DNA from: Sphingobacterium wenxiniae
GTDB taxonomy: Bacteria; Bacteroidota; Bacteroidia; Sphingobacteriales; Sphingobacteriaceae
DNA length: 64,000 nucleotides
Assembly: GCF_900116225.1 (NCBI RefSeq)
Contig: NZ_FOZZ01000006.1
Location: forward strand, 186,001-250,000
Direction: 5' to 3'
The translations under genes were made by a program, and so were the position numbers. Shown here one piece after another: positions 33,320 through 43,335 of this stretch. The notes under the pieces are model-generated. The model was not told where the DNA came from, searched no databases, and was given only the letters and a program-made list of their open reading frames with translations. Position 1 is the stretch's first letter; every line of letters begins with the position of its first letter.

Positions 33320-34218
33320 AGCCACTTTTTCCGTTTGAACCAAAAGTAGATCAATAGCGCTAAGAGCATCATGAAAATCATGATCGCTGGATAGCCGTAA
33401 TACCATTCTAATTCGGGCATATTTTTGAAATTCATCCCATATACCCCGACAATAAACGTCAAAGGCATAAAGAACACGGATATGATGGTGAGTGTGCGCA
33501 TAATATCATTCGTGTGGTTGGACTCGATGTTGAAATATACACTGAGCAATTGTGCGGTGTTCTCCGCAATGTTACGGTATAAGGTGGCTGAGCGGGCATA
33601 GATGTCTTTCAGGTCCTGCGTATATATATTCTGGAATGCGGGTAGATGGAAATAGTCAACAATATCCCGGTATAGGGTCAATATGATGCGGATAACATCG
33701 ATTTGCCGTTTTATATAATACAATTGACGCAGGAAGCCTTTCTTGCGTTTGTTGAGAAATACCATTTCCTCGTAGTTGTCCAATTGCGGGTTTAGCTTAT
33801 GGATAACAAAATTTTCAAATGTCTTTAGTGCTTCTGATGTGATATGATTGATGAATGTTCGACTGGATTGTAGCTTTGTTGTGGGGTAACGGTCTATCAG
33901 GCGTTCTAAATAATCTACTTTTTCGCGATGAACGGTGATGACAAAACTTTCGCTGAAAAACACGGATACACGTTCTGTTATCTCCGTCAGCGAATCAGAG
34001 AAATTGTCAAAATCCGTCGGAATGGAACGCAGGATAAGAAAGTGGTAGTTGTCGAACTCTTCAATTTTTGGCAGTTGTCCGGTTTGAAGACAGTCTTTGA
34101 TAGAAGCTTCATTCAGATTGAAGAGCGGTTTTAATTGTACGAAGTCTTCTTCTGTTGGATTCGTGATGTCATACCACTCAAAAGTACTGTTCGTTTTGTC
34201 CAAGATGTGCCTTACCAT
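33316..34218 (-). CDS. corA: CorA-type Mg2+/Co2+ channel
   Basis: This 300-residue protein has the cytoplasmic funnel domain, a long stalk helix and two C-terminal membrane helices. The first helix ends in the selectivity motif Y-G-M-N-F near residue 266 (FIVGVYGMNFKNMPELEWYYGYP), and the second precedes a basic end RKKWL. The variant second motif fits the broader CorA family (usually MPEL in loop, present here). It forms a pentameric divalent-metal channel. The gene is convergent with tsaB. Confidence 0.92.
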   Translation of the reverse strand: MVRHILDKTNSTFEWYDITNPTEEDFVQLKPLFNLNEASIKDCLQTGQLPKIEEFDNYHFLILRSIPTDFDNFSDSLTEITERVSVFFSESFVITVHREKVDYLERLIDRYPTTKLQSSRTFINHITSEALKTFENFVIHKLNPQLDNYEEMVFLNKRKKGFLRQLYYIKRQIDVIRIILTLYRDIVDYFHLPAFQNIYTQDLKDIYARSATLYRNIAENTAQLLSVYFNIESNHTNDIMRTLTIISVFFMPLTFIVGVYGMNFKNMPELEWYYGYPAIMIFMMLLALLIYFWFKRKKWL

Positions 34219-34235
34219 AGCCTGTCGTATTTATG

Positions 34236-34287
34236 TTTTAAGTAAATGTAAAAGCCCGCATCTGCGGGCTTTTACATTTACTTAAAA
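34236..34287. terminator. Perfect 25-bp palindrome, terminator of the OmpH-like gene
   Basis: Left arm 34236-34260 (with AAAAGCCCGCA at its tip) and right arm 34263-34287 (TGCGGGCTTTT) are exact reverse complements around a 2-base centre. The GC-rich core followed by TTTT in both directions gives a bidirectional terminator. It sits between the OmpH-like stop and the corA start, both on the minus strand. Confidence 0.85.
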
Positions 34288-34293
34288 AAAGTC

Positions 34294-34917
34294 TTATTTT
34301 TTCTCTTTCGCTTTTTTGTCTTTATATTCTTTGTTCAACGATTCGATCACTTCGTTTGTAATTTCCAGTTTGGAGTCAGCGTATAATACTGTTGGGTTAG
34401 ATTTTGAATAGGTTAACACTAAGGTGTATCCCTTTTCTTCCGCATGTTTCTTTAAGTATTCTGTGATGCTATTGTACACATTGTTGAACTCGGTAGCTTC
34501 GTCCTGTGCTAGTGAAGCGGAAGCATTTTGATCTAAACGTCCCAATTCATCTTGCTTGCGAGCCAATTTTTCTTCCGTTGCCTGACGCTCAGATGCACTC
34601 ATAGACGGGGCTTTTTGCTGATATTCTGCTACCTCGCGTTGGAAAGCCTGACCTTTAGACTGCAAATCGTTCTGTGCTTTCTTTACTTTAGCTTCTAAGT
34701 TAGCTCTGATGTCTTTGAAATATTCATATTTTTCAGAAAGGGAATCTGAATTGATGTACACAATCTTTTCCTCCTTAGCAGACGGAGATGTCGAAGTGTT
34801 AGATGAATCATTGGTTTTGTTTGCTGCTGTATTGGCATTTTGATTACATGATGCAATGCTTGCCACTACGATCAACCCGAAGGCTGCTTGTGATAAAGTT
34901 TTAAATAATTTATTCAT
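34294..34917 (-). CDS. OmpH/Skp-like periplasmic chaperone lipoprotein
   Basis: This 207-residue protein has a signal peptide with lipobox S-I-A-S-C (Cys24), a Ser/Thr/Asn-rich spacer (about 25-50) and then the OmpH/Skp core: K-I-V-Y-I-N-S-D-S-L near residue 51, followed by a long Lys/Glu/Gln coiled coil (about 65-135) and a second beta segment Y-T-L-V-L-T-Y-S. Skp-like proteins hold outer membrane proteins in the periplasm. Here the lipobox would fix it to a membrane, unlike soluble Skp. Confidence 0.87.
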   Translation of the reverse strand: MNKLFKTLSQAAFGLIVVASIASCNQNANTAANKTNDSSNTSTSPSAKEEKIVYINSDSLSEKYEYFKDIRANLEAKVKKAQNDLQSKGQAFQREVAEYQQKAPSMSASERQATEEKLARKQDELGRLDQNASASLAQDEATEFNNVYNSITEYLKKHAEEKGYTLVLTYSKSNPTVLYADSKLEITNEVIESLNKEYKDKKAKEKK

Positions 34918-35058
34918 TCTTTCTATTAATTTTCCAATTTTTGAATTTCAAGCAACAAACCTACTATAAAAAAATTAAATTTCCTTAGCTTCCTCCGTAA
35001 TCTTGATAAAAATCTATTTTATCTTGCTTTGGTTCAAGGCAAAATATAGCATTCTTGG

Positions 35059-35090
35059 TTTGATTTTTATGGATAAAATTCGTATTTTTG
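35059..35090 (+). promoter_or_regulatory. gyrB promoter
   Basis: TTTG (35059-35062), a 20-base spacer and TATTTTTG (35083-35090) match the Bacteroidota promoter consensus. The gyrB ATG is 33 bases downstream. Confidence 0.78.
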
Positions 35091-35122
35091 ACTGTTAAAC
35101 ATTCTCATTTTAATTTAGTTTC

Positions 35123-37081
35123 ATGAGCGAAGAAAAGAAGAACAATTCCACGTATTCAGCCGATAATATTCAGGTTTTAGAAGGGTTAGAGGCGGTACGT
35201 AAGAGACCTTCCATGTATATTGGGGATACGGGTGTCAAAGGTTTGCACCACTTGGTATATGAGGTGGTTGACAACTCGATAGATGAGGCGGTCGCAGGCT
35301 ATTGTACGGATATCCAAGTGACTATTCATGAAGATAATTCTATATCTGTAAAGGATAATGGGCGTGGTATCCCAACAGGAATAAACAAGAAAGAAAATAA
35401 ATCGGCTCTGGAGTTGGTTATGACCGTTCTACATGCCGGAGGTAAATTTGATAAAGATACGTACAAGGTTTCCGGCGGTCTGCACGGGGTAGGGGTATCC
35501 TGTGTGAATGCACTCTCTACGCTCCTTTCGGCAGTTGTGCATCGTGAAGGCAAGATATTCCAACAGGAATATGAGAAAGGTAAACCATTGTATGAGGTAA
35601 AAGAAATCGGTGTCAGTGATGTTACCGGGACGATTGTAACTTTCCATCCGGATCCCGAAATCTTTACCATGACAACGGTTTATAACTACGACACCTTGGC
35701 AAACCGCTTGCGTGAGCTTGCGTTTTTGAACAAAGGTGTACGTCTGGTATTGACCGATGAACGTGAGAAAGACGATAATGGTAACCTTAAAACTGACGAA
35801 TTCTACTCAGAAGACGGTCTGCAAGGATTTGTAAAGTTCTTGGATGGCACGCGTCAATCGCTTATTCCTACACCGATCTATGTAGAAGGGGTAAAGCAGG
35901 GCGTTCCTGTAGAATTGGCTTTGCAGTATAACGATACGTATGCGGAGAATGTGCACTCCTACGTCAATAATATCAATACCATTGAAGGTGGTACCCACGT
36001 GGCGGGATTTCGTCGCGGATTGACTCGGACGTTGAAAGCGTATGCGGACAAGTCTGGTTTATTGAAAAATCTGAAAGTAGATATTACGGGTGACGACTTC
36101 CGTGAGGGCTTGACTGCGGTAATTTCTGTGAAAGTTGCTGAACCACAGTTTGAGGGTCAGACCAAGACCAAATTGGGTAACAATGAGGTAATGGGAGCTG
36201 TCGATGTTGCGGTAGGAGAGATCTTAGGCGTCTATCTGGAAGAGAATCCGCGCGAGGCCAAAGCTATCGTGCAGAAAGTGATTATCGCTGCGCAAGCGCG
36301 TGCAGCAGCGCGAAAAGCACGTGAGCTGGTACAGCGTAAAACCGTGATGGGCGGCTCTGGACTTCCGGGTAAATTAGCAGATTGTTCGGATAATGATCCA
36401 AAAACATGTGAGATTTTCTTTGTCGAGGGAGATTCTGCGGGTGGTACAGCCAAGCAAGGTCGTGACCGTCGCTTCCAAGCAATTATGCCGTTAAGAGGTA
36501 AGATCCTTAACGTGGAGAAAGCCATGGAGCACAAGATATACGAAAACGAAGAGATCAAGAATATGTTCACGGCTCTTGGTGTGAGCGTGGGTACGGCAGA
36601 GGATTCTAAAGCACTTAACTTAGACAAACTGCGTTACCACAAAATCATCATCATGACGGATGCCGATGTGGATGGTTCGCACATTGCTACCTTAATTTTG
36701 ACCTTCTATTTCCGCTATATGAAAGAGTTGATCGAAAGAGGGTATGTGTATATCGCCACTCCACCTCTTTATATGGTGAAAAAGGGTAAAGAATTTGAAT
36801 ATGCTTGGAATGAAGACCAGCGTATAGCTGCCATTCAGCGTCTGAAAGGGGCTGGTAGAGAGGATTCAGTACACGTACAGCGCTATAAAGGTTTGGGTGA
36901 GATGAACGCGGAACAATTGTGGCATACGACAATGGATCCTGATCAACGTACCTTACGCCAGGTAACCATCGAAAATGCTGCGGAATGTGACCGTATTTTC
37001 TCGATGTTGATGGGTGATGAGGTTGCTCCTCGTCGTGAATTCATCGAGCGTAATGCAAAATATGCGAAGATTGACGTGTAA
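35123..37081 (+). CDS. gyrB: DNA gyrase subunit B
   Basis: This 652-residue GHKL ATPase and TOPRIM protein has L-E-A-V-R-K-R-P-S-M-Y-I-G-D near residue 26, V-D-N-S-I-D-E-A near 50, G-R-G-I-P-T-G near 80, G-G-L-H-G-V-G-V-S near 118, F-V-E-G-D-S-A-G-G (TOPRIM Glu) near 434, D-A-D-V-D-G-S-H near 514 and the C-terminal RYKGLGEMNAEQLWHTTMDP. The length is that of GyrB without the proteobacterial insertion. It powers negative supercoiling with GyrA. It is a single-gene unit with its own promoter and terminator. Confidence 0.97.
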   Translation: MSEEKKNNSTYSADNIQVLEGLEAVRKRPSMYIGDTGVKGLHHLVYEVVDNSIDEAVAGYCTDIQVTIHEDNSISVKDNGRGIPTGINKKENKSALELVMTVLHAGGKFDKDTYKVSGGLHGVGVSCVNALSTLLSAVVHREGKIFQQEYEKGKPLYEVKEIGVSDVTGTIVTFHPDPEIFTMTTVYNYDTLANRLRELAFLNKGVRLVLTDEREKDDNGNLKTDEFYSEDGLQGFVKFLDGTRQSLIPTPIYVEGVKQGVPVELALQYNDTYAENVHSYVNNINTIEGGTHVAGFRRGLTRTLKAYADKSGLLKNLKVDITGDDFREGLTAVISVKVAEPQFEGQTKTKLGNNEVMGAVDVAVGEILGVYLEENPREAKAIVQKVIIAAQARAAARKARELVQRKTVMGGSGLPGKLADCSDNDPKTCEIFFVEGDSAGGTAKQGRDRRFQAIMPLRGKILNVEKAMEHKIYENEEIKNMFTALGVSVGTAEDSKALNLDKLRYHKIIIMTDADVDGSHIATLILTFYFRYMKELIERGYVYIATPPLYMVKKGKEFEYAWNEDQRIAAIQRLKGAGREDSVHVQRYKGLGEMNAEQLWHTTMDPDQRTLRQVTIENAAECDRIFSMLMGDEVAPRREFIERNAKYAKIDV

Positions 37082-37103
37082 ATGTTATTCTCAATATTAT
37101 ATA

Positions 37104-37138
37104 AAAAGCTCCCAATCAATTTGATTGGGAGCTTTTTT
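37104..37138. terminator. Bidirectional terminator between gyrB and the macroglobulin gene
   Basis: AAAAAGCTCCCAATCAA pairs with TTTGATTGGGAGCTTTTT, giving a long perfect stem with A and T tracts on both sides. It serves gyrB and the convergent gene ending at 37153. Confidence 0.92.
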
Positions 37139-37152
37139 ATTATAGTAAGATA

Positions 37153-40100
37153 TTATTCCTCAATTTTTATACTGATGTTTCCAGAACGGGCATTGACTGT
37201 AGGGTTGTACATACCTATTATCTGGGCGATTCCGCTACTGAATGAACCACTATTATTCGTTTTTACTTCATACTCATACAGATGACGACCTGGGGGTAGG
37301 AAATCGAAGAAATAATTAGTGGATGCATCATTTATAGTAAAATAATACCCTTTCCAAAACTGATAACCTGATGACTGATAAACTGGTTCGAAACCTGCGG
37401 CTCTGTCGTCTCGTAGATGAACATAGTGCAGAGGTTCATTGTTAACCACCATTAATTGTACCTTTATCTTATCGCCTGTCTTGAACGATGTGCTTTCAAT
37501 CCATTCCGCTCCTTTCTGAACGAATACCTTTTTAGAGATAGAAAGCTCTTTTTGCGTTGATCGGACATCTTTCAGTGACACAAAGTATTGATGATAAATA
37601 CCACCATATATTTTTCGGTTATTATTGTTTATGATATTGATCGCTTTATCTGTCCTCAGTTCTGCTGAGGTTAATACTTTACTGACTTGTCCCAAGACCT
37701 TATCATCGGTTATTACAGGTTTATTATCTATGGCTATGCTGACGTTATTATCCAATGTGAAGTCCAGAGGATTATTCGTTAGCAACAGCGCATAAATGGC
37801 ATCGACTGTGTTCCAGGTGGTTTTCCAGTGTTCGTTTTGTTTGCTATAGTAGACCCATTGGGCAATGTAATCCAGTTTGGTTGAATCAAGTTGTTTGTAG
37901 GCTTCGATCATATAGCTCTGCATGCTCATACTATTATAATATCGTGCATTGCTTTCCCAATACATTCCCCGCTCTTGATCGTATATGGCTTCTTGCAAAA
38001 TTCTGTTTTTAACTTCTACGCTCGCAATGCAATAGTCATATTGCATGTTGACCAACCAAGCTTTGGCAGCGAATCCTGCCGGTTGATCTGCTGTATAGGA
38101 CGAAGTTAGATCGATATGCTTGCGTAGGTGCTCGATTTTTTCAGTAGATAAAGGCTGTTCGTTCCACAAGGAGCGTGCATAAAGATAGTCCAATGCTATC
38201 TGCGTAGAGGCATGTGTTCCATATACTGTGGTATCTTGATCTAAGAAATGGATTAATTGTCTCCCTATATTGCGGATGTCGTCTGTTATTAACGCTTCAT
38301 CGAGTTTACCTACTTTCCCAAATATTTCCAGAAGACGTATGGATATATTTGTGTCTGATTTCCCGCCTGAGAACCAACTGAAAGCACCATTCTCCAATTG
38401 TGCTTTTTGAAGTTTCTGTTCTAATGTGTATATCTCCGAACGGAAATTGGTTTTAAATAACCGAGCTAAAGATTTTACCTTGTCTTTATCGTTTTGAATT
38501 TGCTTCACCCATGGCATTTCTGCTATAACCAATTCACTAAGCGTGCTGTTTTCCTCCAGTTTGGTCGTTGCTTTGTCCGGATTGATTCGGTCAAAATAAT
38601 TGTGTATTGAAGGATAATGTGATTGTATGTATTGGAGCATTTTTAACGCATACCATTTGCTTGCAATCTGTTCGTTGCACTCATAAGGATAATTTTTCAG
38701 GTAATCCAATGCGGAGATAATTTCCAGTATTGGATTGCTCTGTATCTGAATTTTGGCTTGCAGATTGTCTTTTGCGGCAGCAGGAATAGTAAATGTATCT
38801 GATTGATCAGATTCTAATACGATTTTCCTACTGTCGGTAATCAGAATACGGTTAGGCAATATAGCCAGTTCATGTACTTCGCCGTCGGAGAACTCTTCGG
38901 TCGCCCCAACCACTTTAATCTGTACAATAGGGTAGTCTTTGGGTATTTGCAATTTCCATGATACCATGGTGTTCCCCTTGGCCTCGACGGAGAAATCACG
39001 TAATTCCGTGTCGTTAAAAAATGCAGCAGAAATTACTTCGTTATTTTCTGGATTTATAATTTCAAGCTTGGCTGTTCCTGTTTGGATAACCGTGCTAAGG
39101 TTTTGGATTTGTGACTTAATGACAATTTCATCCCCTTCCCGTAAAAACCGAGGTAGGTTTGGTCGAACCATCAGCTGTTTTTGTGTTTGAGTAAAGAAAG
39201 AAGAGGTCCCTGCTTTCAGATCTTCTGTATGGGCGAACAGCATCAATTTCCATCGCGTTAAGGCTTCTGGACTTTCGAATGTAAAGCGGATATTTCCTTC
39301 CGCATCTGTGTGGAGATCGGGCAAAAAGAAAGCTGTTTCCTGCAAATTGCTACGTGTTTGAGCCTGTGCAAGTTGGTTCACTTTGTGTCCCTCTTTCGTA
39401 ATAATGAGGATAGCACCATTCGCGGCATCTGCTCCATATATCGCCACAGCTTCTTCGCTTTGTAGAACAGAGATGGTATGAATGTCATCTGAGCTTAATG
39501 TGTTTTGCTTAAAATCAACGATGATGTTTCCATCAATGATGTAAAGAGGCTGTTGCTCACTATTTGTTGAAACAGCTCCTCGGACTGCGACACCCGATGT
39601 ATTGCTTTCTAACCGATCTGTAAAATCGCCATCGTATCCCACAACGACAACTTCATCTAAAGTCCCTTCTCCACCAATAAACATGAGGTTAGTTTCTCCT
39701 AATCCATAATTTCTGAAGGTGGGAGGACTTGGAGGACGCATGGAAATCTGTCTGTCCCAATTGTTGGAGAATAGGTTATGAGCTGGTATATAATGATTGT
39801 AGTTGTACATTGACCATCCGCTTCGTATTTGATGCCAATATGAGTTGCGTGACAAAGGAAAAACACTTGGAAAAGTATGTTCTCTGAATTGATCCAGCGC
39901 TGTATCGTACATAGAGGCTAATACCTCGATATTATCGGTTTTGTTCTCTTTGTTTTTGATGGTAAAGCTCCATGTTTCTTTTTGACCGGGGGTGATTTTA
40001 TCCCGAAATGTATTTGTTTGGATAGCAAGGGATTTATCGGTTCGTATTATCGGGATATTTTTGCGTCTGGTTACCATCTTATTCTCTTGCATCATCATGA

Positions 40101-43026
40101 TTTCGAACCAGGTGTTGTGCTGGAAATCTTCTTCTGATATGGATTGGGTATATGAGGTGTGTCCACCTTTAAAAGGAAGAAATACAACTGGACTTTTGGT
40201 GTCCCCTTTTACTTTCCAAAGATATATGCCTCCCGCTTGCTCAAAGTCGGTTTTGAAGTCCATTGTAACTTTATCTCCGATCGCATAGGTGGATCTGTCC
40301 AACTGGACCGTCAGAAACTCTTTGTCCGTTGTTTTCTGGCTGTTTTCTATAAATAGCTGTATTGTCCGACTTGCTTTGATGGTGTCGCTTCCTTGGATAC
40401 TATGGGCTTCTATGAGATATGAACCATAAGTATAGTGTTTGCTGTCAATACGAACGGTGTCTATACCTGTACTTTCAAAAGCGAAGGTGCCGACCAAGGT
40501 TTTCGGTCTTTCCGTCATGATGTCCTGCTTGTCAAAGTCGTGGGGGAAATAAGTCTGATAATCGGCAGTATCCAAGATATGGTATTCGCTTTTGAAGTCG
40601 AAAGCTTTGCGGTCGCTTTGAATGATGGTGGGACTATCGTATTTGTAAACGTGGAGGATGCCTTTGGCTGATAAAGGAAATCCATTTGGATTGGTAGTTT
40701 TGACGATTATATTTTCCCATTTTTCTGCGGCGATTGGACTTGGTGTAATAATCGCTATGTCCAAAGGTTGGTCTGCGTAGTTATAGCTCCCGTATCCTTG
40801 TTGAATTTCTCCAGTTTCATTGATTGCTTCTGCGTAAAATTGTAGGGAGATCTCCTTTTGGCTATGAAAGATTGGATCCGTCAGTGGAATGTTGAACGTG
40901 AATTTGCCGTTAAGATCGGTGGTTGTTATGCTGTCTACATAGTCGATTTGTTTATAGTGTTCCTCATCATAAAATGAAACTTTGTACTTCACAGAGGTAT
41001 GGGATAGACTGGCTCCTGATAAGGTCTCTACAGTTCCAGTAAATCTGGCCGTGTCTTGCTTGGTGTAGGTATTCTTATTCTCGTTAAAGCTCACCTTAAA
41101 GGTTGGGCGTTTGTATTCTTCGACAGAATAATATTTTTCAGCCAATAGACGATTGTTTTGGTGGATCTCTAGATGAAATGAACCGTTTAGTGTCTTTTGA
41201 GGGATTTGAAAACGCCCATCAACTGATCCAAAAGCATTGGTTACGAGGTTCAGTGTGTCTATGGGTTGATCGTTAGCATCTTTATGTACTATTTTTACAG
41301 ATTGGTTTGGTATTACCTTGCCTTTTAATGCATCATCAATATAAAGGATAGCTTTAAAGAAGACTTCTTGTCCGGGACGATAAATAGCTCTATCGATAAG
41401 AAGCAATGCATCATTCTGCGGTGTTTTAGTCTCTTGTTCGCGTATGTGATTGGGTATATTGTTTAGATAATCCAATGGAATAAATTGGTCTTCGGAAGGG
41501 ATAAACAGCAGCTGGTCTTCCAGCTCATATCGGTTTTTATGATAATCTGCTAGGTAATTGAATACACCATTTTTGTCTGTTTTTAGCGTACTTATCTGTG
41601 TAGGTTTGTCTTTTTCAAAATAGTAAAGACTTATGTTTTCGTTGGCATAGGGCAGACCTGTTTTACGATTGACAAGTAGCGTAGTATAGAGATAATCGGT
41701 TGTGTGGTTCCCTTCTGCTTCAATGACTGGAGAAACAAAGATATTGCTTACTATAAAATCTATCTGCGATACATCGTATTCTTGTCCGTTATCAAGAAAA
41801 TCAGGATTGTTGGCAATGAGCACTTTATAATTTCCGTAAGGCAAAGGGTTGATTTTATAATTGGTAATATGCGAATTATAGTCGTCAAAGGACTTTAGAT
41901 ATACTGTTTCTTCATAGGATAAAGGCGCATTTATGTTTACTCGATGGCTTAGACTGTCGTATTGGGTTTTATACTCTTTGTAGCTTTGGGGTGTATTCGT
42001 AATGTTGTAAACCCGAATAAATACTTTGTCTGTGTTTCGCGCGTGCAGTTTGACGGGCGTGTATTTGTTGGGCAAAGCAAAGTTCGATATTTCCATCGTA
42101 GCGGAGGCTTGGGTCAATTCATCGTACAACTTCTTCACATCGTCCGCCCACGGGGAGGTAGGGTAGTCTTGAAGTGCTTTGTTTAGGTATTGTATTGCTT
42201 TCCGGTTGTCGTCGTGTATTTTCCAGGCATTGGCCAAGAGCAAGAGTATGTGGGCATTGTAATCACTCTGATGGTCATTCAACAGCTTTTCGATCTGCGT
42301 TTCCTGTCTGTGGATTTCCCAAAGATTAGTATGGGTATAGGGATAGAATAGGAGATAGGCGTAGGCATTTGTATATCCCTGTGTCTTGTTTATTTGCTGC
42401 AGGGAATTGAATAGTAATGTCCCATTTTTGTTTATTTCTTTCGCAGACCCATAACTATTCAAAAAATCATTGTACGCATACACCAGTAGATGATATACAG
42501 TGGGAGCCAAACTTTGGTTTTGTTGGTGGCTTAATAAGGTATGCCATTTTTCGATCGGTTGCTTTAGCAATAAGTCTGGATCATTTAATGAACTGTTGAA
42601 AATTGAATCGACAAATGATTTTCGGCGGTTTTCTTCCCATGATAAGAAGTGACCTGTGTTCTCTACTCTGGTCTGGAATATGTTTCTGGACAGAAATTGA
42701 GCGTATAGGTTGTTTAAAATATTTTTTTCTATCTTATTTGCAATGGACAGTTGTTCTTCAAAATGTCTTTGAACCCGATAAAATGCCGAATCTGTAGTCA
42801 TATTTACGGTTAAGGCATGGTGTTCTGCTAAGATGGCTCTAATCCATTCGGGGCTATTTCCAGTAGCTTTTGCATCCCTTTTTATTGCGGAGAGTATCGG
42901 TTGTGTCTGTGCATAGTTTTTTATCTGGATCAAACGCTCTACTTCTTTCCATTGTGCCTCAAAGGATTGAGCAAGACCCAATAGGGGGAGTATGCTGATA
43001 ATTACCGATATAAAAAGAGATTTCAT
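37153..43026 (-). CDS. Giant alpha-2-macroglobulin-like protein with TonB-plug-like insertion
   Basis: This 1957-residue exported protein has a signal peptide (about 1-19, ending LGLAQS), a helical N-terminal region (about 20-310), macroglobulin domains including an MG2-type segment with D-R-A-I-Y-R-P-G-Q-E-V-F near residue 540, and an A2M core near 1215-1330. The thioester motif E-C-N-E-Q lies near residue 1450, followed by a helical toroid (about 1450-1760). Between about 1115 and 1209 is a plug-like insertion with LDEVVVVGYDG, R-G-A-V-S and Y-I-I-D-G and A-I-Y-G-A-D-A-A-N-G-A-I-L-I, as in TonB-receptor plugs. Such proteins may trap proteases or work at the outer membrane. The exact role is unknown. 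Confidence 0.88.
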   Translation of the reverse strand: MKSLFISVIISILPLLGLAQSFEAQWKEVERLIQIKNYAQTQPILSAIKRDAKATGNSPEWIRAILAEHHALTVNMTTDSAFYRVQRHFEEQLSIANKIEKNILNNLYAQFLSRNIFQTRVENTGHFLSWEENRRKSFVDSIFNSSLNDPDLLLKQPIEKWHTLLSHQQNQSLAPTVYHLLVYAYNDFLNSYGSAKEINKNGTLLFNSLQQINKTQGYTNAYAYLLFYPYTHTNLWEIHRQETQIEKLLNDHQSDYNAHILLLLANAWKIHDDNRKAIQYLNKALQDYPTSPWADDVKKLYDELTQASATMEISNFALPNKYTPVKLHARNTDKVFIRVYNITNTPQSYKEYKTQYDSLSHRVNINAPLSYEETVYLKSFDDYNSHITNYKINPLPYGNYKVLIANNPDFLDNGQEYDVSQIDFIVSNIFVSPVIEAEGNHTTDYLYTTLLVNRKTGLPYANENISLYYFEKDKPTQISTLKTDKNGVFNYLADYHKNRYELEDQLLFIPSEDQFIPLDYLNNIPNHIREQETKTPQNDALLLIDRAIYRPGQEVFFKAILYIDDALKGKVIPNQSVKIVHKDANDQPIDTLNLVTNAFGSVDGRFQIPQKTLNGSFHLEIHQNNRLLAEKYYSVEEYKRPTFKVSFNENKNTYTKQDTARFTGTVETLSGASLSHTSVKYKVSFYDEEHYKQIDYVDSITTTDLNGKFTFNIPLTDPIFHSQKEISLQFYAEAINETGEIQQGYGSYNYADQPLDIAIITPSPIAAEKWENIIVKTTNPNGFPLSAKGILHVYKYDSPTIIQSDRKAFDFKSEYHILDTADYQTYFPHDFDKQDIMTERPKTLVGTFAFESTGIDTVRIDSKHYTYGSYLIEAHSIQGSDTIKASRTIQLFIENSQKTTDKEFLTVQLDRSTYAIGDKVTMDFKTDFEQAGGIYLWKVKGDTKSPVVFLPFKGGHTSYTQSISEEDFQHNTWFEIMMMQENKMVTRRKNIPIIRTDKSLAIQTNTFRDKITPGQKETWSFTIKNKENKTDNIEVLASMYDTALDQFREHTFPSVFPLSRNSYWHQIRSGWSMYNYNHYIPAHNLFSNNWDRQISMRPPSPPTFRNYGLGETNLMFIGGEGTLDEVVVVGYDGDFTDRLESNTSGVAVRGAVSTNSEQQPLYIIDGNIIVDFKQNTLSSDDIHTISVLQSEEAVAIYGADAANGAILIITKEGHKVNQLAQAQTRSNLQETAFFLPDLHTDAEGNIRFTFESPEALTRWKLMLFAHTEDLKAGTSSFFTQTQKQLMVRPNLPRFLREGDEIVIKSQIQNLSTVIQTGTAKLEIINPENNEVISAAFFNDTELRDFSVEAKGNTMVSWKLQIPKDYPIVQIKVVGATEEFSDGEVHELAILPNRILITDSRKIVLESDQSDTFTIPAAAKDNLQAKIQIQSNPILEIISALDYLKNYPYECNEQIASKWYALKMLQYIQSHYPSIHNYFDRINPDKATTKLEENSTLSELVIAEMPWVKQIQNDKDKVKSLARLFKTNFRSEIYTLEQKLQKAQLENGAFSWFSGGKSDTNISIRLLEIFGKVGKLDEALITDDIRNIGRQLIHFLDQDTTVYGTHASTQIALDYLYARSLWNEQPLSTEKIEHLRKHIDLTSSYTADQPAGFAAKAWLVNMQYDYCIASVEVKNRILQEAIYDQERGMYWESNARYYNSMSMQSYMIEAYKQLDSTKLDYIAQWVYYSKQNEHWKTTWNTVDAIYALLLTNNPLDFTLDNNVSIAIDNKPVITDDKVLGQVSKVLTSAELRTDKAINIINNNNRKIYGGIYHQYFVSLKDVRSTQKELSISKKVFVQKGAEWIESTSFKTGDKIKVQLMVVNNEPLHYVHLRDDRAAGFEPVYQSSGYQFWKGYYFTINDASTNYFFDFLPPGRHLYEYEVKTNNSGSFSSGIAQIIGMYNPTVNARSGNISIKIEE

Positions 43027-43335
43027 GCTGCCTGTAGGTTTAAAACTATCCTAATTTAAGCAATTTTTAAATACATTAATTCGTTTTTGTTATTGTAAGC
43101 GTTGTGCTTTTTTGGAATATCATCATATTATGTGAAAAGTAGTGTTTGCGCATACTGTTATACTTTTATTATTTGCGATCTTTTTAGATTAGGAACTAAA
43201 TCTATATCAGTTTAGAGCCGTCCTGAATGTTTCGGGACGGCTCCTGCAAAAAAAAGTAATACGATTTAACATGCCATGAAATATGGCATTAAGAAAGGCA
43301 AAAGGATAAAATTCTTATACCTGAAAGGTAAGAAC
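43027..43335. other. Gap with two hairpins, upstream of the macroglobulin gene
   Basis: This 309-bp AT-rich stretch has no gene. Two inverted repeats are visible: GAGCCGTCC/GGACGGCTC (43215-43223 and 43235-43243) and ATGCCAT/ATGGCAT (43271-43289). They lie downstream of the minus-strand barrel gene and could help end its transcript, though T-tracts are weak. The promoter of the macroglobulin gene must lie in the left part. Confidence 0.6.
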
